Positions 33,765 through 42,544 of a DNA stretch of 64,000 nt are shown here, in pieces. Where the stretch lies: the NCBI RefSeq assembly GCF_041262565.1, contig NZ_JBGCCJ010000001.1:992001-1056000 (forward strand), read 5' to 3'. The position numbers and the translations under genes were made by a program. The stretch comes from Leifsonia sp. EB41. Lineage in GTDB: Bacteria; Actinomycetota; Actinomycetes; Actinomycetales; Microbacteriaceae. The first letter of the stretch is position 1. Every line of letters begins with the position of its first letter. The notes under the pieces are model-generated. The model worked only from the letters and a program-made list of their open reading frames with translations. It was not told the origin of the DNA and ran no database searches.

Positions 33765-34292
33765 CTACTCGTCGACCGCTTTCAGCGCACCTCCCTTCAG
33801 CGCACCTCCCTTCACCGCGGGCAGTGACTCCATCGCCTGCGTGAGCCGCTTGTCGGTCGTTACGAGCGGCGCCGTGAGCAGCTCGGACAGTGCGACGAAC
33901 GTCGCGTCGAACCCGCTGAGACTGCCCCGCAGATCCCACACCCGCTGCTCCACCGTCTCGAACGGCCACGACTCGATGGGGAGCTCCAGCAGCTCGGCGT
34001 AGGCCATCGAGGCTTCGCCATCGCTCAGGTCGCCCCGCAGCCGCAGCTTTCGCAGGACGTTGGCCGCCTCCGAGAACATCAGGTCGGGAGCTGCCAGGTC
34101 GCGGCCACGTAGTCGTTCTGCCACGGCACGGCCGTTCTCGCCGGGGTCGGTGAGGAGGTCGATGACCGCGCAGGTGTCGACGATCACCGTCTCCGGCAGA
34201 CCGAAGTCGTGCGGGAGCGGTTCGGCGGACGCCGCTGAGGGGTGCGCGGAGAGGGCCGCCGTGCGTCGCACGGCGGCCGCCACCGCGGTCAT
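33765..34292 (-). CDS. vapC: PIN-domain ribonuclease toxin (VapC-like)
   Basis: 175 residues. PIN fold acidic residues are visible: Asp in 'VIVDTCAVIDLL' (about 39), Glu in 'MFSEAANVLRKL', and Asp in 'GFDATFVALSELL' and 'LVTTDKRL'. Such toxins cleave RNA, often tRNA. The first about 30 residues (Ala/Pro-rich) precede the core, and the true start could lie downstream. ATG 34290-34292 overlaps the antitoxin stop as ATGA. The C-terminus 'KGGALKGGALK' comes from a 15-bp tandem duplication at 33781-33810. Confidence 0.88.
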   Translation of the reverse strand: MTAVAAAVRRTAALSAHPSAASAEPLPHDFGLPETVIVDTCAVIDLLTDPGENGRAVAERLRGRDLAAPDLMFSEAANVLRKLRLRGDLSDGEASMAYAELLELPIESWPFETVEQRVWDLRGSLSGFDATFVALSELLTAPLVTTDKRLTQAMESLPAVKGGALKGGALKAVDE

Positions 34293-34522
34293 TCGCGGCT
34301 CCGGGCGATCATGTCGGCCACGGCCTCCCGGTCGAGCGGCGGGAAGTGCTCGGCGCGGCGCCGGATGCTGTCGAGGACGTCGTCGACCGTGCGCTTGCCG
34401 GCGAGACGGGTGAGTTCATGCACGAGGTACTCCTGAAGTGATCGCCCCGAGCGCGCCGCACGCGCCGCGAGCTCGTCGCGGACCTCGTCCGGAACGGAGC
34501 GGATGGTGATTGAAATGGGCAT
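34289..34522 (-). CDS. vapB: Antitoxin, FitA/VapB-type ribbon-helix-helix
   Basis: 77 residues. N-terminal ribbon-helix-helix 'ISITIRSVPDEVRDELAARAARSG' (two stretches) followed by 'QEYLVHELTRLA', the FitA-like antitoxin pattern, and an acidic/basic C-terminal tail that would wrap the toxin. Start ATG 34520-34522; TAAACT (34529-34534) sits 6 nt upstream and there is no ribosome site, so it is probably leaderless. Cotranscribed with vapC and likely autoregulates the operon. Confidence 0.9.
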   Translation of the reverse strand: MPISITIRSVPDEVRDELAARAARSGRSLQEYLVHELTRLAGKRTVDDVLDSIRRRAEHFPPLDREAVADMIARSRE

Positions 34523-34686
34523 GCATGCAGTTTAGCAGCAGGGGTGGCATTGTGCAGGTGCCTTTCTGTAGGTGGATGTGATGTGTCCATCCTGGGCGGG
34601 CGATGGCATGCGGAAACGGCCCGCGGGAAATCAGTGGAGAAGCCGCCCGGAGTCAGAGGCTGTGGAGGAGTTCCGCACGGCGGCGG

Positions 34687-35268
34687 TCACGCACGCGCGA
34701 CGATGTGGAACACGTGCCAGTGCTTCGGCCCCTCGAACGACATCCCACGCCGGTCGTCCTCGACCAGCCGCAGGACCTCCAGCCCGGTGAGCATGGCCTC
34801 CACCCCTGCGCGGTCGTGGAAGTTCATCCCCGGGCGCCCGAACCACTCGTCGTGCGGCCCGAACAGCTCGCCCGCGAACACGCCGCCCGGCTCGATCGCG
34901 TCCCGGATGTCCGCCCACAGGTAGGGGAACTGCGTCGGGTCGCAGAACGGCAGAGCGAACCCGGCGTAGACGAGCTCGGCGCGCGGCAGCTCGCCGAGCG
35001 CCTCGAAGGTGGCGCAGCGCGTCGACACGCGGGCGGAGGCCTCCTGATCGAGCCCGGCGCGAACCCGCTCGTCCACCGCCGGATCGGAGTCCACTGCGAG
35101 CACCTGCCAGCCGCGCTCCGCGAGGTCGCGCGTCTCGACTCCGTCGCCGCAGCCGAGGTCCACGGCGGTCCCCGCCGGCCCGTCCCACGCCGCGAGCGCC
35201 GACTCGAACGTCGGCCGGACGCCGCGTCCGCCCTGCTTCTCGTAGAAGTGCGACCAGTCGAACGCCAT
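34687..35268 (-). CDS. Class I SAM-dependent methyltransferase
   Basis: 193 residues. SAM-binding motif I 'TAVDLGCGDGVETRDL' (about residues 34-49), acidic 'VLAVDSDPA' at the end of strand 2, and 'LVYAGFALPFCDP' at motif IV. A Trp/Tyr-rich start 'MAFDWSHFYEKQGGRGVRP' resembles small-molecule methyltransferases of the TehB-like group. Substrate unknown. Start ATG 35266-35268 has TAGGCT (35275-35280) 6 nt upstream. Divergent from the AfsR-like regulator with 57 bp between starts. Confidence 0.88.
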   Translation of the reverse strand: MAFDWSHFYEKQGGRGVRPTFESALAAWDGPAGTAVDLGCGDGVETRDLAERGWQVLAVDSDPAVDERVRAGLDQEASARVSTRCATFEALGELPRAELVYAGFALPFCDPTQFPYLWADIRDAIEPGGVFAGELFGPHDEWFGRPGMNFHDRAGVEAMLTGLEVLRLVEDDRRGMSFEGPKHWHVFHIVARA

Positions 35269-35325
35269 GCCCTGAGCCTACGCGCGGCGCGGCACGTAAC
35301 GCCCGGCCCTGGCTAAAATCGGCAA

Positions 35326-37233
35326 GTGGATTCCGCGCCCTCCCGTCCCCGTGTCGCCGTGCTCGGCCCGGTGCTCGTCGAGGACCGCACCGGTGCGCTC
35401 GCCGAGCCGTCCGGCACGCGCGGCAAGAGCCTCATCGTGGCGCTGGCGCTCGCCCCGGGCGGCCGCTCGGTCCCGGCGCTCGTCGACGACCTCTGGGACG
35501 ACGCTCCCCCGCGGCAGGAGCGGGCTGCGCTGCAGACGCTGGTCTCGCGGGTGCGCACGAGCAGCGCCGACGGCATCCTGGAGTCCACGCCGAGCGGCTA
35601 CGCGCTGGCCGTGGGCGCGCACGGCACCGACCTGAACCTCGCCGCGCACCACCTCGAGTCGGCCCGCCGCGCACTGGCCGCCGGCGCCCACGGCGACGCG
35701 CTCCGCGAGGCGGACTCCGGACTCGCGCTCTGGCGGGGCGAGCCGGGGCTGGAGCTCGCCGGCTCCCGGCTCGGCGAGGAGCTGGCCAGAACCGCCGCCG
35801 AGCTCCGCACCGAGCTGCTCGCCGCCCGCGCCCGCGCCGCCCGCGAGAGCGGCGACTCCACGACCGCCCTCGCCGACCTCCACGAGCTGCTGCGGGTGCG
35901 CCCGCTGGACGAGTCCCTGCACGCCGAGCGGATCCGCGCCCTCGCCGCCGCCGGCCGCCGCAGCGACGCCCTGCTCGCGTTCGCCGACCTCACGGAGGCT
36001 TTGCGCGAACGCCTCGGCACACGCCCCGGCCCGGAGCTGGTCGCCCTGAACGCCCGGCTGCTCGCCGAAGAGGACCAGCGCGAGGATGAGCGCGAGCCCA
36101 CGCAGCCGCGCCGGGTCCGGATCGGACTGCGCACCGCGCCGAACGCACTGGTCGGCCGCGAGTACGACCTGGAGGCCGTGGAGGACCTGGTCGCCACCTC
36201 CCGTCTGACGACCATCCTCGGCGCCGGCGGACTCGGCAAGACCCGGCTCGCCCACGAGGTCGGACACCGCGCCATCCACACCCCCGCCGTCGTCCTGGTC
36301 GAGCTCGCGAGCGTGCGCACCGGCGCGGACGTCGAGCTGGCCTTCGCCACCACCCTCGGCATCCGGGAGGCCAGGACCGCCCGCCTGGCCGAGCCGGGAG
36401 CCCAGCTCGACCTGCGCTCGCGCATCCTCGGCCTGCTCTCCGAGCGCGAGACGCTGCTCATCGTCGACAACTGCGAGCACATCATCGACGCTGCCGCCGC
36501 GTACGTCGAGGACATCCTCTCGGCCACGCCGACCGTGCGGGTGCTCGCCACCAGCCGCGCCCCGCTCGCGATCGGCGCGGAGCGGGTCTACGCGCTCGGC
36601 CCGCTGCCCTCCGACGACGACGGCCCGGCGGTCGAACTCTTCCGAGAGCGTGCCACGGCCGCACGCCCCGGCGTCGTGCTGCCGCCGGAGGCCGTGGCCC
36701 GGCTGTGCGCGAGGCTCGACGGCCTCCCGCTCGCCATCGAGCTCGCCGCCGCGCGCACGCGCTCGCTGTCGGTCGACGAGATCGAGCGGCGACTCGGCAA
36801 CCGCTTCGCGCTGCTGACCGGCGGCGAGCGCACCGCGCCGGAGCGCCACCGCACTCCCTTCGCGGTGATCGACTGGAGCTGGAACCTGCTGGCGGCGTCG
36901 GAGCAGGCCCTGATGCGCCGGCTCTCGGCCTTCCCCGACGGCTTCAGCGCGGAGGCCGCGGAGGCGGTCGCGGGTACCGGCGCGGCGTCGGTGCTCGACG
37001 ACCTCGACGCACTCGTCGCCCAGTCGCTCGTGACCGTCTCGGAGGACGAGGACACCGGCATCCTGCGCTACCGGATGCTGGAGACGGTCCGCGAGTTCGG
37101 CGACCTGGAGCTGACGGCGGCCGGGGGGGCGACGATGTGCAGGCCGGAGTGGACGCCTGGGCGATCGCATTCGCGCGCGACGCGATGGCCCACATGCACG
37201 GCCCGGACCAGGTGCCGACCTTCGCCCTGGTGA
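35326..37233 (+). CDS. AfsR/SARP-like regulator, N-terminal part (frameshifted)
   Basis: 635 codons, about 600 authentic. Residues 1-90: OmpR-type winged helix ('GPVLVEDRTG', 'LVDDLWDDAPP', 'LQTLVSRVR'); 95-250: bacterial transcriptional activation (BTAD) helices; 275-560: NB-ARC-type ATPase with 'LVGREYDLEAVEDL', Walker A 'ILGAGGLGKTRLAH', Walker B 'TLLIVDNCEH' and 'LATSRAPLAIGAERVY'. The frame breaks in a run of seven G (37123-37129); downstream residues to 37233 are spurious. The rest of the protein is encoded in the next frame up to 38612. Start GTG 35326 follows TAAAAT (35314-35319) by 6 nt, leaderless. Confidence 0.85.
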   Translation: MDSAPSRPRVAVLGPVLVEDRTGALAEPSGTRGKSLIVALALAPGGRSVPALVDDLWDDAPPRQERAALQTLVSRVRTSSADGILESTPSGYALAVGAHGTDLNLAAHHLESARRALAAGAHGDALREADSGLALWRGEPGLELAGSRLGEELARTAAELRTELLAARARAARESGDSTTALADLHELLRVRPLDESLHAERIRALAAAGRRSDALLAFADLTEALRERLGTRPGPELVALNARLLAEEDQREDEREPTQPRRVRIGLRTAPNALVGREYDLEAVEDLVATSRLTTILGAGGLGKTRLAHEVGHRAIHTPAVVLVELASVRTGADVELAFATTLGIREARTARLAEPGAQLDLRSRILGLLSERETLLIVDNCEHIIDAAAAYVEDILSATPTVRVLATSRAPLAIGAERVYALGPLPSDDDGPAVELFRERATAARPGVVLPPEAVARLCARLDGLPLAIELAAARTRSLSVDEIERRLGNRFALLTGGERTAPERHRTPFAVIDWSWNLLAASEQALMRRLSAFPDGFSAEAAEAVAGTGAASVLDDLDALVAQSLVTVSEDEDTGILRYRMLETVREFGDLELTAAGGATMCRPEWTPGRSHSRATRWPTCTARTRCRPSPW

Positions 37234-38612
37234 CCGCCGAGCAGGACAACCTGGTCGCCGTCCTCCGCTCGGCGATCGACGGCGACCGGCCCGCCACGAC
37301 GGCCCCGGTGTTCGCACTGCTGGCGTACTACTGGTCCCTCCGCAGCACCCACACCGAGGTGCTGGGCTTCGGCGCCGCCGTGCTCGACGCGCTGGCCGGG
37401 TGGGAGCCGGAGGGCGACGACCGGGAGGCCGCTGCCGCCTGCTACGCGCTGATCGGCGGCACCTTCCTCTACGCAGGCCTGCGCACCGCCGTCCGCGCGA
37501 TCTCGCGCCTGCGCCGGCTCCGCCGTGGCGCGCCCTTCGCCGACCCGCGCCTCGGCGCCATCGCGAGCCTGGTCCTCGCGGCCGGGCACGTGGAGCCGGG
37601 GATGCGCCTGCTCGCCGAGTTCAGCCGCTCGGCCGACCCCGAGCTCGCCGCGATGGGCGGCCTCCTGACCGCGCAGCTCCAGGAGAACGCGGGCGAACTG
37701 GACGACGCGCTCGCGAGCGCGACGCGGGCGCACGAGAAGGCCATCGAGGCGCAGGACACCTGGTCCCGGGCCTCGGCCGCGCAGACCCTCGCCCAGCTCC
37801 ACAGCCAGCTCGCGCACCCGCACGAGGCGCTCGCCTGGGCCGCGAGCGCCCACGAAGGACTCGCGACGCTGCGCGCGGCGGGCGACCTCCGCCAGCTCGA
37901 CTGGCTGATCGCGGTCAACTCCATCTCCGCGGGCGACGTGGATCGGGGGCGCGCCCTGCTGGAGGACTACCTGCACGAGGAGGTCGACCGCACCGGCTTC
38001 GACTACGTCGACTATTACGGGATCGGCTTCGCCGGCCTGGCGGAGATCGCGCTGGCGGAGGGCGACCACGCACGCGGCGTGCGGCTGTACGACGAGGCGA
38101 TCGGCGTCTACACGGACGACACCGCCGTCGAGCGCGAGGCGGTCGCGAACCCGTGGCTGACCATCCTGGGCGCCGCACTCATCGCGGCCCGGCTGCGCGC
38201 GCAGGAGGCCGGGATCCCGGACGACGACCCGCTTGCCGCGACGGAGACCGCGGAGGCCGCGCGTCGGCTGCGGGTGCGCGTCCTGGTGAACGCCCGGCTG
38301 AGCCCGCAGTACCTCGACAAGCCGGTGATCGGCACCGGCCTCCTGGGCGTCGCGATCTGGATGCTCGACGCGGAGGTCGGCGCCGCCCGCGGCGACGAGT
38401 GGGTGGACGCGGGGCTGGAGCTGTTCGCCCTGGCGGCGCGCGCGAACTCGCGGCAGGACATCGTGAGCCTCCACCGGCCGGCGCTGGCCGAGCGGGTGCG
38501 GCGGACCTGGGGCGACGAGCGGCTGGCCGCGGCGCAGGCGGCTGCAGCCTCGATCGGGCGGGATGCGGCGGCCGTGCGCGGGCTGGAGCTGCTGGCCGGA
38601 ATTCGCGTCTGA
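37137..38612 (+). pseudogene. AfsR-like regulator, C-terminal TPR part after frameshift
   Basis: Continuation of the regulator begun at 35326, shifted by one base at the G7 tract. The in-frame protein reads on as 'GVDAWAIAFARDAMAHM', 'TAEQDNLVAVLRSAIDG' and then helical repeat pairs to 'GLELLAGIRV', the usual C-terminal TPR-like domain of BTAD/NB-ARC regulators. The first possible start in this frame after the tract is GTG 37137, but it lacks a ribosome site, so independent translation is unlikely. With G8 (or G5) the whole would be one protein of about 1095 residues. Confidence 0.75.
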
Positions 38613-38674
38613 TCGGGCGGCGAACCGCCAGCGATGGATTTCGCCCGGCCGGCCGTATGCGAGAATCGACGACC

Positions 38675-39742
38675 GTGACCATCTTCGATCCCCGCCGGAA
38701 CAGCATCGGCTTCATGCGCCTCGTGATGGCGACCGCCGTCATCGTCTCGCACGCGTGGCCGCTCGGCGGATTCGGCGCCGATCCCGGACGGACCTCGAAC
38801 AACCTCGGGTTCCTCGCGGTCGAAGGCTTCTTCGCCATCTCCGGCTTCCTCATCACCCGCAGCGGCGAACGGCTCACGTCCGGCCGCTTCCTCTGGCACC
38901 GCCTCCTGCGCATCATCCCGGCGTACTGGGTGACCCTGCTCCTCATCGCGCTGGTGTTCGCGCCGATCGTGTGGCGGGCATCCCACGGCCTCACCGAGTA
39001 CCCCTTCGCGTCGCCGAACCCGATCGGCTTCTTCGTCAACAACCTGCTGCTCGCGAATAACCAGCAGCAGATCGGCGACACGCTCGCGTCGAACCCCTAC
39101 CCGACGCTCTGGGACGGGCCGATCTACACGCTGCCCTACGAGTTCGCGTGCTACCTGATCATCCTCGCGCTCGCGGCGATGCGCGTGCTCAACCGCCGCG
39201 TCGTGACGGTGCTCTTCGTCGCCGCGTGGGTCTGGCAGCAGGTCGTGCTCTTCAACCTCCTCGGGATGACCGAGCCGCGTCAGCCCACGCTCACCGTGTG
39301 CTTCCTGCTCGGCTCGCTGATCTACCTGTGGCGGGATGTGCTGCTCGATCGCCGGCTGTCCTGGTGGCTGTTCGGCGGCTGCCTCGTCGTCGCCGGCGTG
39401 ACGTACGCGACGGCCGGGTTCCGCCAGATCGGCGTCCTCGCGTTCGCGTACCTCATCATCTGGGCCGGCGCGCGGCTCCCCTTCACCACCGTCGGTGTCA
39501 AGCGCGACCTCTCCTACGGCCTGTACCTCCTCGGCTGGCCTGTGCTGCAGCTCGCCTCGTTCTTCGGGTTGAACGCGCTGGGGCTTCCGCTCTACCTCAC
39601 GATCGTCCTGGTGGTGACCGCCGGGCTGGCCACCGCCTCCTGGTACCTGGTCGAGTCCACGGCCCTGCGACTCAAGAACATCAGCGTGCCCGCGTGGCTC
39701 GGCGGTCGCCGCGAGCCCGAACGGGACGAAGTCCGCGTCTGA
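38675..39742 (+). CDS. Acyltransferase family 3 membrane protein (OafA-like)
   Basis: 355 residues with about ten hydrophobic segments. Acyltransferase-3 signatures: 'RLVMATAVIVSHAWPLGG' (catalytic-type His near residue 27), 'FFAISGFLITRSGERL', 'RLLRIIPAYWV' and 'GPIYTLPYEFACYL'. Such proteins O-acylate sugars of surface polysaccharides or glycolipids using cytoplasmic acyl-CoA. GTG 38675 is chosen as start; an in-frame ATG at 38657 would add six residues and cannot be excluded. It follows the regulator gene on the same strand by 62 bp. Confidence 0.9.
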   Translation: MTIFDPRRNSIGFMRLVMATAVIVSHAWPLGGFGADPGRTSNNLGFLAVEGFFAISGFLITRSGERLTSGRFLWHRLLRIIPAYWVTLLLIALVFAPIVWRASHGLTEYPFASPNPIGFFVNNLLLANNQQQIGDTLASNPYPTLWDGPIYTLPYEFACYLIILALAAMRVLNRRVVTVLFVAAWVWQQVVLFNLLGMTEPRQPTLTVCFLLGSLIYLWRDVLLDRRLSWWLFGGCLVVAGVTYATAGFRQIGVLAFAYLIIWAGARLPFTTVGVKRDLSYGLYLLGWPVLQLASFFGLNALGLPLYLTIVLVVTAGLATASWYLVESTALRLKNISVPAWLGGRREPERDEVRV

Positions 39743-39746
39743 TCCA

Positions 39747-39815
39747 TGTGGCGGCGACCATGCCGCCACACGCACGACCGCGGCCGCCGCATCCCTCCGC
39801 AGGATGCGACGGCCG
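39747..39815. terminator. Two stem-loops between convergent genes
   Basis: First hairpin TGTGGCGGC/GCCGCCACA (39747-39755 with 39762-39770). Second, stronger hairpin at 39781-39794 with 39802-39815 (CGGCCG-C-CGCATCC facing GGATGCG-A-CGGCCG, one mismatch). They lie between the 3' ends of the acyltransferase and the ABC permease, a good position for bidirectional termination; no T-run. Confidence 0.45.
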
Positions 39816-39833
39816 CTGTCGCTGAACGGGAGG

Positions 39834-40652
39834 CTAGGCCTTCCGCATGTACGCCCGCACGGTGAGCGGGGCGAAGACCGCGACGATCACGGCCGCGCCG
39901 AGCAGCGCCCACCAGCCGTCGACGCCGAAGGTGCCGTTGTTGGCGAGGTCGCGGACGGCCGTCACCAGGTGCGAGACCGGGTTGATGTTGACGAACCACT
40001 GCAGCCACTGCGGCAGCGTGTTCACCGGCACGAACGCGTTCGAGAAGAACGTCAGGGGGAACAGGACCAGGAACGAGATGCCCTGGACCGACCCCGCCGT
40101 GCGCGCGATCACGCCGAAGAACGCGAAGATCCAGGAGATCGCCCAAGCGCAGACGATGACGAGGAGGCCGGCGAGGATCACGAAGCCGAGGCCCGCCGCG
40201 GGCCGGTAGCCCATGAAGAAGCCGGTCACGAAGGTGATCGTGGTCGCGATCGCGTACCGCAGCGTGTCGGCGAGCAGCGCCCCCGACAGCGGCGCGATCC
40301 GCGCGATCGGCATGGACTTGAAGCGGTCGAATACGCCTTTGTCCATGTCCTCCCGCAGCTGCACGCCGGTCACGACCGAGGTCGTGATGACGGTCTGGGC
40401 GAGGATGCCGGGGATCAGGTACGGCAGGTAGCCGGAGACACTGCCGGTGATCGCGCCGCCGAACAGCAGGGCGAACATGATCGTGAAGATTATCGGCTGC
40501 AGCGTCACGTCGAACAGCTGCTCCGGCGTCCGCTTGATCTTCAGGAGGCCACGGTGGGCCATCGTGATCGTGTTGGCCAGGGTCTGGCTGAGGCTGACGT
40601 GGTTCTTGAGGTTCCGCTCGGACGGCGGGGTGATGGTGGCGATGGCGGTCAT
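39834..40652 (-). CDS. ABC-2 type transporter permease (DrrB-like)
   Basis: 272 residues, six membrane segments, ABC-2 fold. 'RTPEQLFDVTLQPIIFTIMF' (as shorter pieces RTPEQLFDVTLQP and IIFTIMFALLFGG) and 'LTFFSNAFVPVNTLP' are characteristic of the daunorubicin-resistance DrrB/ NodJ group. Exports drugs, lipids or polysaccharide with the ATPase encoded just upstream. ATG 40650-40652 overlaps the ATPase stop (ATGA), so the two are made together. Substrate unknown. Confidence 0.92.
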   Translation of the reverse strand: MTAIATITPPSERNLKNHVSLSQTLANTITMAHRGLLKIKRTPEQLFDVTLQPIIFTIMFALLFGGAITGSVSGYLPYLIPGILAQTVITTSVVTGVQLREDMDKGVFDRFKSMPIARIAPLSGALLADTLRYAIATTITFVTGFFMGYRPAAGLGFVILAGLLVIVCAWAISWIFAFFGVIARTAGSVQGISFLVLFPLTFFSNAFVPVNTLPQWLQWFVNINPVSHLVTAVRDLANNGTFGVDGWWALLGAAVIVAVFAPLTVRAYMRKA

Positions 40653-41662
40653 GCCCGGACTCCTTCGGATGCGGCGTTCTCGGCCTCGGCGGTGTCGTCT
40701 TCGGTCTCGTCGTCGTCGACCCCGTGGCCGGTCAGCGTGAGAAACACCTCGTCGAGGGTCGGCTTCTGCACCGACATCTCCTGGAGGTGGATACCCGCCT
40801 CGCGGAACGTGACGAACAGGTCGGTGACGGCGTCGGCGTCGCGCATGGGCGCGGTGAGCCGGGAGCCTTCGGGCGAGACGACGGCCTCCACGCCGAGCAC
40901 GGTGGCGATGGCGCGGCGGGCGTCCTCGATGTCGGCCGGGTCGGTCAGGCGGAGCTGGAGGGAGGACTCCCCCACCGACGCCTTCAGCTCGTCGGCGGTG
41001 CCCTCGGCGACCACGCGACCGCGGTCGATGACGGCGATGCGGTCGGCGAGCTGGTCGGCCTCGTCCAGGTACTGCGTGGTGAGCAGGACGGTGGAGCCGG
41101 TGGAGACCAGGCGGCGGATGGTGTCCCACATCTGGGCGCGGGTCCGCGGGTCCAGGCCCGTGGTCGGCTCGTCGAGGAAGATCAGCGGCGGCTGCGCGAT
41201 CAGGCTGGCGGCGAGGTCGAGGCGCCGGCGCATGCCGCCGGAGAACTTCTTCAGCGGGCGCTTGGCCGCGTCGGACAGCCCGAACTCCTCCAGAAGCTCG
41301 GCGGTCTTGGCCTTCGCCTCACGGCCGCTGAGGCCGAGCAGGCGGGCGAAGATCATGAGGTTCTCGTTCGCGGACAGGGTCTCGTCGACGGAGGCGAACT
41401 GGGCGGTCACGCCGAGGAGCTGGCGGACGATCTGCTGCTCCCTGCGGATGTCGTGGCCGAAGATGAACGCGTCGCCGCCGTCCGGCCGGAGCAGGGTGGC
41501 GAGCATGGAGATGGTGGTGGTCTTCCCGGCGCCGTTCGGGCCGAGGACGCCGTAGACGGTGCCGGCGCGGACGTTCAGGTCGACGCCGTCGACCGCCCGG
41601 TTGTCGCCGAAGACCTTGACGAGCCCGTGGGCCTCGACGGCCCACTCGGTGCTGCGAGTCAT
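40649..41662 (-). CDS. ABC exporter ATP-binding protein (DrrA-like)
   Basis: 337 residues. Single ATPase domain: Walker A 'GPNGAGKTTT' (about residue 42), Q-loop 'GVTAQFASVDETLSANENL', signature 'FSGGMRRRLDLA', Walker B 'LIFLDEPTTGLD', then the long C-terminal domain seen in DrrA-type proteins (SLQLRLTDPADIEDA, GIHLQEMSVQKPTLDEVFL) and an acidic tail. Start ATG 41660-41662 with GGAAGGA about 6 nt upstream. An array of GCGCTTAC repeats lies 44-100 bp upstream and may be its operator. Confidence 0.93.
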   Translation of the reverse strand: MTRSTEWAVEAHGLVKVFGDNRAVDGVDLNVRAGTVYGVLGPNGAGKTTTISMLATLLRPDGGDAFIFGHDIRREQQIVRQLLGVTAQFASVDETLSANENLMIFARLLGLSGREAKAKTAELLEEFGLSDAAKRPLKKFSGGMRRRLDLAASLIAQPPLIFLDEPTTGLDPRTRAQMWDTIRRLVSTGSTVLLTTQYLDEADQLADRIAVIDRGRVVAEGTADELKASVGESSLQLRLTDPADIEDARRAIATVLGVEAVVSPEGSRLTAPMRDADAVTDLFVTFREAGIHLQEMSVQKPTLDEVFLTLTGHGVDDDETEDDTAEAENAASEGVRA

Positions 41663-41705
41663 GGTGGTCCTTCCTGGTGAGGTGGATGTGTCGATGCTCG
41701 CGGAG

Positions 41706-41762
41706 GGCGCTTGCACGGCGCTTACGCGGCGCTTACAGAGCCGCGGCGGCGCTGTAAGCGGC
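41706..41762. promoter_or_regulatory. Phased direct repeats upstream of the DrrAB-type exporter
   Basis: GGCGCTT(G/A)C occurs three times at exactly 11-bp spacing (41706, 41717, 41728), and an inverted copy lies at 41752-41760, forming CGCTTACAG-N13-CTGTAAGCG (41730-41738 with 41752-41760). One-helical-turn spacing plus inversion suggests a multi-site operator upstream of the exporter genes. The regulator is not identified. Confidence 0.5.
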
Positions 41763-41799
41763 GGCCGCGCTGCCGAGGAGGACGGCGACCCGGCAAGGC

Positions 41800-42309
41800 T
41801 CAGCCCGCGTCCCGGAGCGCCGCGACGACCGCCGGCCGGTCCACGCCGGCCAGGGTCAGCGCCCGCGGGACGGTGCCGAGCTCGAGTCCGAAGATCGCCG
41901 TGACGAGGTCGGCCTCCCCCGAGCGCTGGCGGCGATGCGCCGACGCGACGCGGTGGGCGCGGGTGAGGGCCTCCTTGGCCGACGCGCCCCAGCGCGGGCG
42001 GGCGACGCGGGGCGACGCGACGAGCCGTTCCTCCGGAGGTGGCGTGACGCCGGCGACGCGGAGGCTGGTCTCGCGTTCGGCGAGCAGTGCGGCTTCCAGG
42101 CCGGCGGGGTCGAGTCCGGCGGACGCGAGCACGTGGCGGACCGCCCCACTGCCGTCGCGGGAGAGCGCGAGAAGCAGGTGCTCGGCCTCCACGAGAGTGG
42201 CGTTGCGGCGCTGGGCCTCGGTGACCGAGGCGTTCACCACCGAGCGCAGGGCTTTGGAGAGCGGCTGGCCGGGGGCGTTGTTGGCGGTTCCGGGAGGGAT
42301 GTCAGACAT
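41800..42309 (-). CDS. Stand-alone Clp N-terminal domain protein
   Basis: 169 residues. Two Clp-N repeats of the kind found at the N-terminus of ClpC/ClpA: 'LRSVVNASVTEAQRRNATLVEAEHLLLAL' (in two pieces LRSVVNASVTEAQRRN and LVEAEHLLLALSRD) and 'AKEALTRAHRVASAHR' with 'DLVTAIFGLELG'. No AAA+ ATPase domain follows, so it is not an unfoldase; such proteins may bind adaptors or substrates of Clp proteases. It overlaps the upstream HTH gene by 8 bp and is coexpressed with it. Confidence 0.88.
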   Translation of the reverse strand: MSDIPPGTANNAPGQPLSKALRSVVNASVTEAQRRNATLVEAEHLLLALSRDGSGAVRHVLASAGLDPAGLEAALLAERETSLRVAGVTPPPEERLVASPRVARPRWGASAKEALTRAHRVASAHRRQRSGEADLVTAIFGLELGTVPRALTLAGVDRPAVVAALRDAG

Positions 42310-42544
42310 TTCGTCTCCTGAGGGCTACGCCTGCGGCGGCGACGCGACGCAGGTGCTTCTTGTGCACGGCCTGGCGGGTGACGCCGAGCGCGTCGGCGAT
42401 CTGGGTCCAGCTCCAGCCGTCGCGGAGGGCGTGCTCGACCTCCGCGTCTTCGAGACGGTCGGCGAGCTCGCGGAGGGCCACAACGGCTGCGAGACCGTCG
42501 GCGACCCCGCCGAGCGGGTCCGGAGCCGGGATGGGAGGGTTCAT
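42302..42544 (-). CDS. Small helix-turn-helix DNA-binding protein
   Basis: 80 residues. A helical N-terminus (LRELADRLEDAEVEHAL) is followed by a clear helix-turn-helix 'WSWTQIADALGVTRQAVHKK' (residues about 44-63) and a basic tail ending in RRRN. Start ATG 42542-42544, leaderless, with consensus-quality promoter TTGACA and TAAGGT just upstream. Two palindromic sites overlap that promoter, which suggests autoregulation of this gene and the Clp-N gene downstream. Target outside the pair is unknown. Confidence 0.85.
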   Translation of the reverse strand: MNPPIPAPDPLGGVADGLAAVVALRELADRLEDAEVEHALRDGWSWTQIADALGVTRQAVHKKHLRRVAAAGVALRRRNV

